The notes: generated from the letters alone by a model not told the origin. A stretch of 64,000 bases of DNA from Semisulcospira habei (GCA_036245525.1 BTPG01000005.1:118567507-118631506); one strand, 5' to 3'; positions 21,872 through 32,572 are shown, counted from the first letter of the stretch. Translations and numbers: made by a program.

Positions 21872-21936
21872 GCAACAGTCATAGATCATCATGAGCACCT
21901 GCATCGCAGGGGCTCTTGAGGATCTGTGACTGTTGC
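21872..21936. repeat. Family A hairpin with double compensatory change
   Basis: GCAACAGTCATAGATCATCA and GATCTGTGACTGTTGC. Two substitutions relative to GCAAGAGGCA occur in both arms. The flank TTTGGTCCAGAGGTCTTGGT repeats that of the copy 183 bp upstream. Confidence 0.9.
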
Positions 21937-22229
21937 AGATGGCAGGCCGAAATTTGGTCCAGAGGTCTTGGTCGGAATTGAGGGGATTTAAGGAAAAAAT
22001 CCACGAAAGAACTCAGCGGAGAACAGCGTGATGTCTTTGTCAGCGAGATCTACTTTGAAGTTGTCGGCGATCCCCAATTAGCACAGCTTCGCGCCCCCTC
22101 CCGATTATAGGTGTGTAGAGGCTGTACCGTTTGCGACACAGTGGCGCAGTAATATAGTGGTCTCCGCCACAGAAAAGACTCTTTCCCTTTCAAGGTTAGG
22201 TAGTGAAATGTGCTCGTCTGCGGCGTACG

Positions 22230-22290
22230 TCTACATGAGCTTCCTGTAGGTTTCGTGGGCTGATGAAGATCTGCAGGGGCTCATGAATAT
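22230..22290. repeat. Eroded family A element
   Basis: TACATGAGCTTCCTGTAGG and GATCTGCAGGGGCTCATGAA. Confidence 0.45.
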
Positions 22291-22594
22291 GAAAACATTT
22301 TACTGATCTTAGTCATATCTCCTCTAAATTGTGTGGATGTGTACGCACTTACCGAAAATACCTGTTTCTTCTCATGGAACTCATTCCGCCGGAGTGGATT
22401 CAAATAGCCAAGGATTACAACTATACCAGTCTCAGCCTGTGGGACTGAATTATAATTGGGCGACGAAAACACACTCCTTACCATGATCGGTCATTCAGAG
22501 CTGTTGTCATCCCCTTCATTCACGTACTCATTCTATTCAGTCTCTCACCCAGCCCTCATCTGCAAGAGGCATAGATCCCCAGGAGCCCCTGAAT

Positions 22595-23144
22595 CCGATT
22601 AGAGAGCTCAACGCAGACTTGATTAAGGAATATTATGACATTTCTATTTGGGTCCCAGGGCATGTGGGCATCGAAGGCAACAGGATCGCAAATTCTGCTG
22701 CCAACGATGCCCGCAACGACCCTGTCCCTGACGCACAGACTGTTCATAGTGATTTTAGACCTTTGATTAGTACGTACATAGCCCGTGAGTGGCTGTCCGA
22801 GTGGGACAAAGAAGCAGCTAACAAGCTGCATGAAGCTCTTCCTAAGGTGTCCGACGGTCTACCCTATCGCTGCGGCAGCCGCCGTTAGTATACTGTCCTT
22901 GATCGGCTCCACATCGGGCACGCGTATGTTACGCACTCATTTACTAAAACAGGAGGAGCGTCCATGGTGTTATGCCTGCGTCGAGCAGTATTCTGTTACA
23001 CACTTTTTGCTGTCTTGTGCCGATCTAATTGACACAAGATATAAACACGTCACAGCAGACTCCTTGAAGGTTTTGTTCCGGGATGTACCCCCAGACAAAA
23101 TCTTCAGTTTTCTGAGAGAGTGCAATATTTTTAATAAGATTTGA
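22595..23144 (+). pseudogene. LINE RNase H and C-terminal fragment, frameshifted
   Basis: Frame one reads IRELNADLIKEYYDISIW, then VPGHVGIEGNRIANSAAN, the last RNase H motif of I-clade LINEs. It runs to a TAG after PYRCGSRR at about 22888. Past the stop the same frame reads VLDRLHIGHAYVTHSF, and then a +1/-1 shift moves to LLKQEERPWCYACVEQYSVT with HFLLSCADL and ends PPDKIFSFLRECNIFNKI plus a stop at 23144. The motif GNRIAN has Asn where the active enzyme has the catalytic Asp (GNxxAD), so it was probably inactive even before the stop and frameshift. No reverse transcriptase remains. Family assignment rests on remembered resemblance, not on a search. Confidence 0.8.
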
Positions 23145-23362
23145 GCATTTATAGACTATTTTAATTCTATTATTTTGACCTTTTTGAGAGTCTGTAGACG
23201 TTTCCTTTAAAGACCTGTGCGACATTTTAGCATGACATATTTTCAAGATCTATTTACATCTTGTCTTAAGATCTTCTTTTAGTCTGGCTGGCCAGAATTT
23301 TACCCATCCCGCCGTGAGATGGCCTTAGTCGCCTGCTCGGCGTTAAACCCAAATAACTAACT
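22595..23362 (+). mobile_element. 5'-truncated I-clade-like non-LTR retrotransposon
   Basis: Encodes the C-terminal RNase H-like domain and downstream Cys region of a LINE (see the pseudogene entry). It ends GGCGTTAAACCCAAATAACT AACT, the 3' tail also seen at 11009-11050. Inserted into a family A hairpin. Confidence 0.8.
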
Positions 23363-23787
23363 ATCGTGAGGATCTATGCCTCTTGCTGGAACCGGTTTCT
23401 TTTAATTTACATTGACCCCCACTGTCATCCTCACTGAAATACTCTCATTCGGATTATAATCTGCGGCGGCATGTTACATTTTCTCTTCGTCACAGAAACA
23501 GGTAGTTTGTCGTGCTGCGAGTCCACTTACGACCGCCAAGGGGCGCGGCAGGTACTGCTTGTTTACCTCTTATTTAGGGCTCGCCAACCCCTCCTTGTGG
23601 CTTCTCATCTATTCTATCTACCAGCAGTAAGCACCCTTATCTCTCTATTCATCGCGGTCCCGCAAAGAACTGACGCAAACTGCGCGAGATACGGCGACAT
23701 GGCCAGAGCTGAACTGATTGATGCCTGACTCGCCCTGTAGTCAGTGTCTTTGACGAGGCGTAGAAAGAGGGGCCAGTTGTATGAGTG

Positions 23788-23845
23788 AGCTTAGTCCTGT
23801 GCGCTATAGCGGAGCACCTTGTTTAGTGACTGGCACAGGACTAAG
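23788..23845. repeat. Family I hairpin, shortened
   Basis: AGCTTAGTCCTGTGCGC and GTGACTGGCACAGGACTAAG. The flank GGCCAGTTGTATGAGTGAG is the same as at 11140, so the element extends beyond the stem. Confidence 0.75.
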
Positions 23846-23867
23846 TCAGCCCAGATCCTTATTTTGC

Positions 23868-23980
23868 ATAATATAATATAATATAATATAATATAATATA
23901 ATATAATATAATATAATATAATATAATATAATATAATATAATATAATATAATATAATATAATATAATATAATATAATAAT
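23868..23980. repeat. (ATAAT)n pentanucleotide array
   Basis: About 22 tandem ATAAT units, nearly perfect. Confidence 0.95.
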
Positions 23981-24074
23981 AAAGGATATTTGTTAAGCAC
24001 TTATTCTAAAAGTAGCTCCAAGTAGCTCTATGAATCCAGGCCGGAAATGTGACTGCCGCCGAGTGTGTAAACTG

Positions 24075-24281
24075 CAAAGAAAATTCCAACGAAGAAGAAA
24101 CACGCATAGAAAAAAGATCATTACAACGCAATTTATAAAATTGTCGGATAAACCCGAAAAAAAAAAAACTTTTAGAAAAAGACAATCACAACACAATTTA
24201 TTATATTTTTTTGAAAACTGAATAAATTGTTTTGTAACTGTCTTTTTCTAAGCACTGTTCTTAAGTCGTTGGGATTTTCTT
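24075..24281. mobile_element. Family F terminal-repeat element
   Basis: The left end AATTCCAACGAAGAAGAAAC with TAGAAAAAAGATCATTACAA is inverted at the right as TTTGTAACTGTCTTTTTCTA and CGTTGGGATTTTC. A further ACACAATTTATTA copy lies inside. Confidence 0.65.
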
Positions 24282-24360
24282 TTTACGGATGTTCATGCCA
24301 GCCCATGTTCATGGCTAGGTCCCGACCAAAAGAGGTGACTGCCAATTTTAGCGAGTAATA

Positions 24361-24450
24361 TGCAAAACATCCAACAAAGGAAGAAACACAGGTAGAAAGG
24401 ACCAGCCTGTTCCACGCAATTCATAAATTGTGTTGTGCTTGTCCTTTCAT
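24361..24450. mobile_element. Family F element, short
   Basis: CATCCAACAAAGGAAGAAAC and CACGCAATTCATAAATTGTG, TTGTGCTTGTCCTTTC. Confidence 0.55.
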
Positions 24451-24639
24451 GTTGATATTGTCTCTGCGTGTTCACGGCTGCTACAGATTGTGGCTCCTTT
24501 ACGTGCGTCCGCGTTCCTGAGAAGAAGGGCGTCATGACTGTTTGTGTACTTCGGGTCTCACATTGGGAGCATTTTGCTTACCTTTCAAAAATCTTGTCGC
24601 CAAAAAATACTGTAGGAGATAGGACTACTGGCCTGCGAT

Positions 24640-24752
24640 TCTATGCTGACGAGCGAAAAAAAAAAAAAGCGACATTTTCGGAACCGCCGGAAACACTTAA
24701 GTGTTACAAATGGTTCCCAAAATTTCGCATTTCTTTTGCTCGTCAGTATAGA
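24640..24752. mobile_element. Family H TA-type palindromic element
   Basis: TCTATGCTGACGAGCGAAAA and TTTCTTTTGCTCGTCAGTAT AGA ends; inner GGAAACACTTAAGTGTTAC stem. Same family as 50688-50783. Confidence 0.7.
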
Positions 24753-24889
24753 TCTTACGACACATTAAAAAAAAAAAAAGAAAAAAAATTGCGAGACGCG
24801 GCTTTCGCAGTTCTTGTAGCCAAGATATTCTGTGAAAGATAAAACCATGTCGACCACATTGATTTGTTTTGAAACAATTTCGCGAAATC

Positions 24890-24933
24890 TAACCCTTTGG
24901 GCTGTCGGTAGCTGCCGACAGCCAAAAGGTTAA
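24890..24933. repeat. Miniature family D palindrome
   Basis: TAACCCTTTGGGCTGTCGGT and GCCGACAGCCAAAAGGTTAA; the D interior (CGCGATGATTCC) is absent. Confidence 0.75.
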
Positions 24934-25075
24934 CGCAACGCTGCAATCACGGGCAGCCGCAGACACCATGCGTGGTCGGGATGGTGTCTCGTAGCTAGAC
25001 ATTTCGGACACCGCACTCTTCGTGTGGACATCATTTTTGGGTGCAGTGTCTGCCTTCAGGAGGCGTCAGTATGCG

Positions 25076-25164
25076 AGAGGTCCTCGGGCCGACGTCAGGC
25101 GCAGTTGGCCCGCGCACGGCCTTGCGCGGACCAACTGTGTCCCACGTCGGCCCGAGGATATCTT
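25076..25164. repeat. Family E GC-rich palindrome
   Basis: GGTCCTCGGGCCGACGTCAG and CCACGTCGGCCCGAGGA with a GCCCGCGCACGGCCTTGCGC centre. Confidence 0.85.
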
Positions 25165-25251
25165 GCTTACGACCGTCATGGGAGGCTCTTTACAACCCAT
25201 GCCTCTCCCAGACTTGTGTATCAGGAAACACAATCAAAGTTGGCTCTTCTC

Positions 25252-25326
25252 AACAAGAGGCTATAAATCCTCTCGAGCCCCCTTGCAGTTAGCTGCAGGG
25301 ATACATGGGGATCTGTGCCTGTGGCA
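25252..25326. repeat. Family A hairpin
   Basis: CAAGAGGCTATAAATCCTCT, CCCTTGCAGTTAGCTGCAGG and GGATCTGTGCCTGTGGC. Confidence 0.75.
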
Positions 25327-25767
25327 GATACAAAGGGCTTGGAGAGTGACTAAATTGCATGGATTTCCCAAAACGTTCTAATTTCTCTGTTGTGCCCATA
25401 TTAATTTTGTTCTGTTTTGTCTGTTGTAGAAATTGTAAACTATCTTCTGACAACCTCGGCGGAAAGTTTTTTGGCAAAAGAAAATCACTGTGGGGTCGTC
25501 CTTTTTCGTGCTGTTTTTAATTTTTTTTAATGTAATGACAGTTTCAGATTAGTACGAGTTACTCATATTTGCTGCGTAGTGCCCCTTGTATTGAGAAAAA
25601 AATGTCCACCGAATTCAATTTTTGGGCTCATTTTTACCCATTTATTGTCTTATTTTTGGATCAAGTTGCTTAAAAGTGTACATGAATGTTCGCGTTACCT
25701 TTGCTAGATGTCTGCTAGATTCTTCAATAAGCGCAGTTGGTCGTCCGTTGTTTGATTTTAATTTTGT
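25327..25767. other. No feature seen
   Basis: AT-rich intron; nothing recognised. Confidence 0.4.
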
Positions 25768-25860
25768 TTAACCCTTTAGGTGTCGGTAGCGGTTTTGTTC
25801 GCGATGATTCCGATAGGAATCATCGCGACTAAAACCGCTACCGACACCTAAAGGGTTCAA
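25768..25860. mobile_element. Family D TTAA palindrome
   Basis: TTAACCCTTTAGGTGTCGGT and ACCGACACCTAAAGGGTT; the TTTAGG/CCTAAA change is paired. Confidence 0.9.
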
Positions 25861-26059
25861 ATTCGGAATAACTGTTCTCACAAATTATTCGAAAGTTCAG
25901 ACGTTGTCAAAGACAGGAAGGTTACAAAGTAAAGTAGATAATAGCACTGTCAGGGGGGAGAAGTGTGCATGATCGACCAGTGATCATAGATCTACTGTGG
26001 CCAAAGCACAAAAATAAAAGATAGGAAAGATAAGGGGCGCTAAAAAAGTGACTGAAAGC

Positions 26060-26165
26060 AACGCATATGGAAGCCCCCCCCCCCCCCCGAAGGGGGGCGT
26101 ATCACATATCCACATATCCACTCAGTGCATGGAAATTTAAATCTAGGTCCCCCCAAGGGGGGTCC
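26060..26165. repeat. C/G-run hairpins
   Basis: CCCCCCCC-GAA-GGGGGG at about 26076-26098 and GGTCCCCCCAAGGGGGGTCC at about 26145-26164. Confidence 0.6.
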
Positions 26166-26864
26166 AGATATTTAGCCGGTGTGGACAGCTGTTTCGGTCT
26201 TGGCGACCTCTTCAGCACACCATCGGCGATACTGGAGGAGGCAGGAATTTCTGCCTACCTGCAAAGACAACCACATTTTACTGTGGTGTCTGCAGGGGCA
26301 TACATTCAAAGACACTTCAGAACGCCTTTGCTCAAACTGCAGTTTTTTCTTCTTCTAATCCTGCTAGATAATAGGAAACGGTCTCTTAGCAGCTGTTATG
26401 GAACACAATATCAGAGAGACCAGGTTTCAATATGATATAGTATATTGAAGTCTATTTTACAGCGTAGTACTGGCTTTTTTCACCACTACACCTGAGCACA
26501 ACCACCAGTCAGCTGCAGCAGGCGAAAACCCACCCCCCCCCCCTGCCCCACCCCACCCCCATCTCCCGGGAAAAATGGCGATGATGCGGAAATTGAAAGA
26601 GGAAATGAACGAGTCTCGCGTCTATGGTGGGGGTCAGTCAGGGTCATCGCGCCACAATGGCGCCGTGTCCACCCCATTAGTGCCTGTCTCACTCCCAGCG
26701 TCAATGTGCCTGACGTTTAATATATAGTCGGGCACTACCTGGAAACTAGGTTCGTCGATCCACTTTTCGAGTCATCAACATGTTGCATAGAACGTATTAC
26801 AAAATGATGGAAGGTTTGGTTCTTGAAGTGAAAGTAACTGAAAAATGACACGCTCGTTCTGTCT
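26166..26864. other. No gene seen
   Basis: A frame of about 120 codons crosses 26067-26435 but starts in a C homopolymer and shows no family resemblance. C-rich run at about 26531-26560. Confidence 0.4.
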
Positions 26865-26929
26865 GCAAGAGTCATAGATTCTCATGAGCCCTGCTGTCGC
26901 AGGGGCTCATGAGAATCTATGCCTCTTGC
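26865..26929. repeat. Family A hairpin
   Basis: GCAAGAGTCATAGATTCTCA and TGAGAATCTATGCCTCTTGC, tip GCCCTGCTGTCGCAGGGGC. Confidence 0.92.
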
Positions 26930-27257
26930 TTGCCAAGACCTGCTTCAGCTGTACCTCAAGATGCTACTTTCCTCCGTTTTCCGGTACTGCAGAGCAGAGT
27001 GTTTTAGTCTCGCACGATTTTCACGGTAGTGGAGGGCGGCGGTTATGATTTTTATTTCTAATAGTGACCACAGTTTGGGCTCCGATAGCGATCGCCACTC
27101 GTTCACAGTGGAGGGAGGCAGGGAGTGATGGGTGGACAGAATGGAGGACTGGGAGGTGGGTGAGAGTGAGAGAGTGAGAGAGAGAGAGATTTAACAACAT
27201 TTAACAACTGCGGATAATCATATTTAATCCCCGAGAAAAGCTGAACAACACTCACGT

Positions 27258-27323
27258 GCAAAAGGCATAGATCCTCATGAGCCCCCGCATTCGCGGGGGC
27301 TCATTAGGTTCTATGCCTCTCGC
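27258..27323. repeat. Family A hairpin
   Basis: GCAAAAGGCATAGATCCTCA, GCCCCCGCATTCGCGGGGGC and TTCTATGCCTCTCGC. Confidence 0.9.
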
Positions 27324-27730
27324 TGAGACCACTTTGTATCCATGTTCCTTTGACTGCTGGGGACCTTTGACGTCCGTCGGTTGAATTTACGATTTTAAAA
27401 ACACGTCCACTGACGGTGAAGGCGTCAAAATAATGCTTTCCGAACCTGCCCTTGCGGTAAGAAGTGAGATACGCATATTTTTCTTCTTTTCTGAATGATC
27501 TTTTAAAATTTTTCCTTCGAATGTAATACAGTAAAATGTGTCCAGGTGTAAGTCAGCATTTGTAAACAAATGCGCTGTCAGTAAAGTCCAGGCAATGACT
27601 AAACCGACGCATTTAAGCACTTCACCACCGAGTAAATGGAGAGAAAAAAAAAAAGTAGTTCAAAGCACTACAAAGTTAGCACCGAATGATCCCATCCATC
27701 CAAGGAACACGGATTAGACATGAGGGTCAC
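27324..27730. other. No feature seen
   Basis: AT-rich intron; nothing recognised. Confidence 0.4.
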
Positions 27731-27795
27731 CAAGAAGCAAATAACCTTATGAGCCCAAGCATCTGCAGGCGTTCATGAGGTTCTGTGCCTCTTGC
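27731..27795. repeat. Family A hairpin, left end eroded
   Basis: CAAGAAGCAAATAACCTTAT pairs with TGAGGTTCTGTGCCTCTTGC; tip GAGCCCAAGCATCTGCAGGC. Confidence 0.7.
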
Positions 27796-28125
27796 ACCAG
27801 TAGGTGGTGGTGGCATTAAAAAAAAAAAATTTGTGTGGACTGCGCGACGCATTCAGGACAGGATGGTGATTGAGTGAGTGGGTGGGTGGGTGGGTTGGTG
27901 TGGGAAATATTATCACTGCACATGCATGTGAAACGGCGTGAAGAGGCGGTCACCATAGTTTCGTTCTTTTTCCGTCCATTTTCCACTTTTCCCCAGTTTT
28001 CTCCGGCAACGTGTCGCGATACAAAAGACTGGTCCGCCTTCATCCATTTTTTTTTTTGGTGTGGGTGCCGTGTCCTCACAAACTTCTCGCTCCGATTCAT
28101 TTTCGTTTCGGACACTCTCCCAAAA

Positions 28126-28197
28126 GCAAGAGACAGAGACTGACAGATTCGTGAGCCCCTGCTGTCGCAGGGGCTCATGAGAATCTATGTCTCTTGC
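28126..28197. repeat. Family A hairpin with small left-arm insertion
   Basis: GCAAGAGACAGAGACTGACA is expanded relative to ATCTATGTCTCTTGC; tip GCCCCTGCTGTCGCAGGGGC. Confidence 0.85.
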
Positions 28198-28469
28198 TGA
28201 GGATCTATGTGTCTCGGACGGAAGAAGTCTCAGTTTTAGGTTGGACAGTGTTACCAGTTCGTTCATAGACAAGGACGAATTATACGTTGTGAATTTAAAT
28301 AATAAACAGGCCGCATTTTGTGGAACCCGCGATGGATAACGCCACCCCCGCCAAAAAACGAAACAAAACAAACAAAAAAAAAAACAACCCAAAAACTGAA
28401 ACCTAATTTCGAAATCGCACGTTTGAGTGATTACCTCTGTGGACTGCATACCTGTTCAAGCAATGGGAC

Positions 28470-28610
28470 AGCCATGATATTTCAAGGGTGGTGCCAGAAT
28501 AGCTTTTTTTTTTGGCGCCTGCAGGCGCCAAGCTATTCGGTCACCACAATTGAGTGAGTCATCCCGGTCGTTCCGTTTCCAGATGTCGTGCGTCAGGACA
28601 GAATGTGTTA
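28470..28610. mobile_element. Family C' element with T-run insertion
   Basis: CCATGATATTTCAAGGGTGG, GCCAGAATAGC then a T run, GGCGCCTGCAGGCGCC and GACAGAATGTGTTAA end. Confidence 0.7.
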
Positions 28611-28768
28611 AACCAGGACCACGGGACAAAATAGAATTTGAAGAGAGTGGAAAAGCGGACTCGGAGCGAAAGTTCTTTTTTTTTTCTTTCCCCTGCGACC
28701 ATCCCCGCAGTCGTTGGCGCAGTACCACGTCATCCCCTCCTTCTGTAGAAGGATATTTGACTGCTCCA

Positions 28769-28854
28769 ACAAGAGGCATAGATTCAAACAAGAGGCATAG
28801 ATTCTCATGAGCCCCTGCATCCTGCAGGGACTCATGAGAATCTTTGCCTCTTGG
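28769..28854. repeat. Family A hairpin with duplicated left end
   Basis: ACAAGAGGCATAGATTC occurs twice in a row (28769 and 28788) before the rest of the hairpin; right end GAATCTTTGCCTCTTGG. Confidence 0.88.
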
Positions 28855-29019
28855 AGACGGCCAGTCTTTTTTCTGCGGCCGCCACAACGCTATTGATTCA
28901 GCGGGCAAACCAAGAGAGGGGCAGAGGGTTGAGGCAAATTCAAAACGATGCCGGAGCCGCGGCGGAAAAAAGCAGTGTGGGGAAACGCATCAGCGATGTC
29001 GTGGAAAGAATACTCTAGT

Positions 29020-29290
29020 GACCCTTGTCCTTAGAAACATTGACATAAATGCGCACAGTAGGCATTTCCCAGAGCCATAGACCTCCCCGGATACCAGGGC
29101 CAATGAAGATCGGCACCTTGTGTAGAATTGCGGCTTTCCTGATAGACTCAATGACTGTCATAGGAAGAACACCCTCTCAACGTTGTTTTCAGAAACGCTG
29201 ACATAAATGCACGCATTGGACACTAACATGAAAGGCATATATCACTGGGGATGCAGTGGTGATGAGGAACATTGCCTATTTAAGATTCGC
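29020..29290. repeat. Two eroded A-type tandem units
   Basis: AGAAACATTGACATAAATGC (near 29032) and AGAAACGCTGACATAAATGC (near 29191) are 159 bp apart, each followed by an A-like eroded palindrome (GAGCCATAGACCTCC; AAAGGCATATATCACTGG). Confidence 0.55.
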
Positions 29291-29479
29291 GGATTTGCAG
29301 ATAGACCAGGAGGCTGAACCCCTGACCGAGTCGTAAAACGTAAAAGGCGACTAGAAAAGAGCTAACGCGTCTGAGACTTGATTTGATTTCAACTGTCGTG
29401 CTAGTCTCGCCGACACAAAAAAAAGGTACTGCTTACGTCCAGAAAGGAATCACGCTGAGAGGAAATGCCTGAACTATTG

Positions 29480-29503
29480 CCCCCCCCCCCCCCCCCCCCA
29501 AAA

Positions 29504-29535
<32 letters not shown>

Positions 29536-29655
29536 GCGAGGGGGAAAAGTGAGGGCAAATGTTTTTGAGACGGGAATGGGGCGGGGGGGAGGGGGGGGGA
29601 GGTGGGGAAGGGGGGGGGGGGGCGGGGGGAGGTTGGGGGGGGGGGGGAGAGGGAA
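29480..29655. repeat. Poly(C), poly(A) and G-rich low complexity
   Basis: C run, A run of about 27 nt, then GGGG-rich sequence capable of G-quadruplexes. Confidence 0.9.
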
Positions 29656-30057
29656 GCGTAGGCAGTTCACGATGGAAAATTGTGCTTTTTAATGTTTGGA
29701 GGGAATGCCATCAGGCCTGACAGTCTTGACAGTCGTTGACCCCGCGTTTTCTTCGTAATGCTGAAAAGGCGACAAAGAGTGCGTGAAGTAGTCACACGAT
29801 CAGCGCTCTGAGTGACAAATGAAGTCAGCTTTTAATGGAAGGGCCCATTTCATTGGTGCTCGTGAGCCGGCTAAGAGCCTATCGTTTTCAGTTTGATGTC
29901 ACATCTTGTTGTAAAGGAGTACAAATGAAACAGTGACATGCTACTTGAGCGACTGATATCCGTTAGTTTTGATTCTTAGATAGTTATGCTGAGTTTTCTT
30001 TTCGGAAGTGTAATTTCTCTGCTCTCCTTAATTTCTGTTTTGTTATTGTTGCTTTCT

Positions 30058-30165
30058 ATTTTTATTTTTATTTATTTATTTATTTATTTATTTATTTTGC
30101 GGGGGCGGGGGTGGGGGGTGGGTGGGTGGTGGGTGGGTGGGTGGGTGGGTGGGGGGGGGGGGGTT
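30058..30165. repeat. (TTTA)n and (GGTG)n low complexity
   Basis: TTTATTTA run followed by GGGTGGGTGG repeats. Confidence 0.9.
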
Positions 30166-30265
30166 GTTGTTATACCTCTGCCCTATTTATAACATTCCGG
30201 GACTGTCGACGAGTGCTAATTTGTGATTTTTCTATTCTGTGCTGACTGCAATCTCCTTTAAACAT

Positions 30266-30363
30266 TTAACTCTTTGACTGTCGGTAGCGCATTTTGTCGC
30301 TATGGTTCCTGCAGGGATCATCAGTCGCGACATTTAATGCGCTATCGACAGGCGAAGGGTTAA
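30266..30363. mobile_element. Family D TTAA palindrome, diverged subtype
   Basis: TTAACTCTTTGACTGTCGGT to CGACAGGCGAAGGGTTAA. AGCGCATT in the left arm pairs with AATGCGCT in the right, a change from the family norm in both. Confidence 0.88.
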
Positions 30364-30444
30364 AGATTTGTTTCATGTTTTTACTCTTTAAATAACGAGT
30401 ATCTCCACGATAATTTTGTGTGCCCCCGTTCTGTTGTAGACTGG

Positions 30445-30490
30445 TTAACCCTTTGTCTGTCTGTAGCACTTTTTGTCGAGATGATTCCTT
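30445..30490. repeat. Family D left-half element
   Basis: TTAACCCTTTGTCTGTCTGT then AGCACTTTTTGTCGAGATGA; the right arm is missing. Confidence 0.65.
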
Positions 30491-30773
30491 TTGTCTCTCT
30501 TAACTACACAGGCCAAACGTCCAACTAAAGAAACCTACACAAGCCAAAGGCCACGAAAGATGGACCAAATGTTCCCGGCAAAGATCAAGAAAGCTAAATT
30601 AGCGCGGACAGTTGATCCATCCCTCTTGGTCTTTGGCTTAAAAAAACTCAACTTTGCATCCTGGTCTTTAATTTGGACATTTGGTCCATCTTTAACGGTG
30701 TTTGGCTTTATCCTTTGGTTTTTATCCTTTGTCGTCATAGGGGGAAAATTGTCTCCTGTTTTGTGACATAGTA

Positions 30774-30881
30774 CCCAGTACGCGAAGGTCCTCGGACTAC
30801 GGCGGCCGCAGTGAGCCCGCGCGCAGGTGCGCGCGGACCCACTACGGCCGTCGTGGACCCGAAGATGTTTTGCTGCGCGGG
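30774..30881. repeat. Family E GC-rich palindrome
   Basis: CCCAGTACGCGAAGGTCCTC, GGCGGCCGCAGTGAGCCCGC and CTACGGCCGTCGTGGACCCG; centre GCGCAGGTGCGC. Confidence 0.85.
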
Positions 30882-32081
30882 TGTAAAGTGTCATTCGTCA
30901 ACATCTCTCCTGTCAAGTTAGGACCAATATTTTTACAAGCAAATCATCGCGAAGGATGTCCCTGCGAGTTTTTACTTGTGGGGTTTTATCACTGATACTG
31001 GCCCGTCTGCAATCCCCACGCGTGTGCCAGAATCACAGGATCTGCATGATCCCTTGATAAGTGTAGAGTGTCTCAAACATGATTGTGTCCTGAAAAAAGG
31101 CTAATTTTTATCGCGTTTCAGAAAGGGAGAAGGTTATGGGATTTCTAGCATGCGATTAAATACGTCTCTCACTTCATGAGCCAAGCGGTTTACTCATTTA
31201 AAAAGAATATGTGAGAGTTGGAGACTTATCGATCTTCATAGCTCAAGGCTAGTACCTACAGAGTTTCCAAGCTTGTCAAATATGTAGACACTGTAGTCCT
31301 GTACTATCAAGCTTGATTTCAAATATTGTAATTTACATTAGGAGACGAAGAGCAAACGGTGCCTATGTTAGGCAACGTTTTCTCTTTTTCATGTGAATTT
31401 AAAGTGTCAAAACTACGTAGATATTATCCTTGAGCTGTCAAGATCAATTCCATATCTCACAGTTGACGCTAGAAATGGAAAAGAAAACGATACTGGTCTT
31501 TGGCAAAGCTTCCTTTGTACGGGCTGGGCGGATGGCACAGCAGGGAGTCTTCAAAGACTTTCAGAGTAGCATCCCCTGACGGAAGAGCGACGTGTTTACC
31601 TACATTACCTCGCTTTGTTCGCCTCGTTTGGAAGGTAAGCAAAGGGGAGCACTCGAATGGTCTGTTTGTAAAGGGGCGCAATTTGGGGTGAAATCACCGA
31701 GGACGATGTGCGACAATGACGGGTGTCGAGGCGTTCACGTCTCTTTATGACAGCGAAGTGAAGTGCTCTGGCTAGTGAACGTAAACCCGGCGCGCAAAAA
31801 GTCACCGGAACGACGTCAGCCGCAGTAATGTTGGCCTTGCCAACCGCGGCCGCCGACGCCGGCACTGTACTGATCTTTAAACTCACTGGAAACGGCGTTG
31901 ACACCGGCCGAACCATATTTCACGCCAAAACCGAACTCAATAAGTTATTACCCAGGAGCGGTCAAGCTATTCTGGTACCACACTCAAACTGTCATGGTCG
32001 ACCTATATCCTGAACTGTCACTTTTTTTTTCCCAGAGAGAAGCTGCCAAATTTAAGGGTCTCTACGTCCTTTCCGAACGTT
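30882..32081. other. Mostly unrecognised; eroded C' remnant at the right
   Basis: At about 31875-32020 AAACTCACTGGAAACGGCG, AAGCTATTCTGGTACCACAC and TGTCATGGTCGACC resemble family C'. No gene is seen in the remainder. Confidence 0.4.
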
Positions 32082-32172
32082 TTAACCCTTTGCGTGTCGG
32101 TAGCGGTTTTAGTCGCGATGATTCCTGCAGGAATCATCGCGACTAAAACCGCTACCGACACGCAAAGGGTTA
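32082..32172. mobile_element. Family D TTAA palindrome, reference copy
   Basis: TTAACCCTTTGCGTGTCGGT to ACCGACACGCAAAGGGTTA, centred on CTGCAG. The 91 bp form an essentially perfect palindrome with no unpaired loop. Confidence 0.95.
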
Positions 32173-32232
32173 CACTATGCCACACAGTGCTGGCTGGCTG
32201 TGCGCCACTTGGATACCTCAAAATTGTATTTT

Positions 32233-32258
32233 GAAAAAAAAAAAAAAAAAAAAAAAAA
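32233..32258. repeat. Poly(A)
   Basis: Homopolymer. Confidence 0.9.
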
Positions 32259-32505
32259 CAAACGCATAGACTGCCGCCTTCTCCCTTCACCATGTCAATG
32301 GCAGTATCTTCCTGCAGGGAATCCGGACTGGGAACCGTACCATATTATTTACTGTGCGTCTAGTCGCCCGACCTTGCCCTTTTGTAACAGAATGAGCTGT
32401 GTAAACGTCATAACATAGGGACGCCCTATTGTCGACAAAAGGACTATCGAATAGGTGACAAGCTTGCTTTCTAACTTGTCATTTCCCCCTTTCTCTCGCT
32501 TCAGA

Positions 32506-32507
<2 letters not shown>

Positions 32508-32567
<60 letters not shown>

Positions 32568-32572
32568 GTGTG

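Larger units (their letters stand above)
22561..23386. repeat. Family A hairpin split by a LINE
   Basis: The left arm TGCAAGAGGCATAGATCCCC (22561-22594) and right arm ATCGTGAGGATCTATGCCTC (23363-23386) are separated by 768 bp of retrotransposon. The tip and part of the right arm are missing. Confidence 0.8.

Noticed and set aside
22137..22215. Another tRNA-derived SINE (GTGGCGCAGTAATATAGTGG)
   Set aside because: The A-box-like word is present, but no clear B box, tail or duplication.
26067..26435. 122-codon plus-strand frame as a gene
   Set aside because: Begins in a C homopolymer, with no motif recognised.
32082..32172. Rho-independent terminator or operator from the perfect palindrome
   Set aside because: The same palindrome is dispersed in introns with TTAA ends; it is a mobile repeat in a eukaryote.
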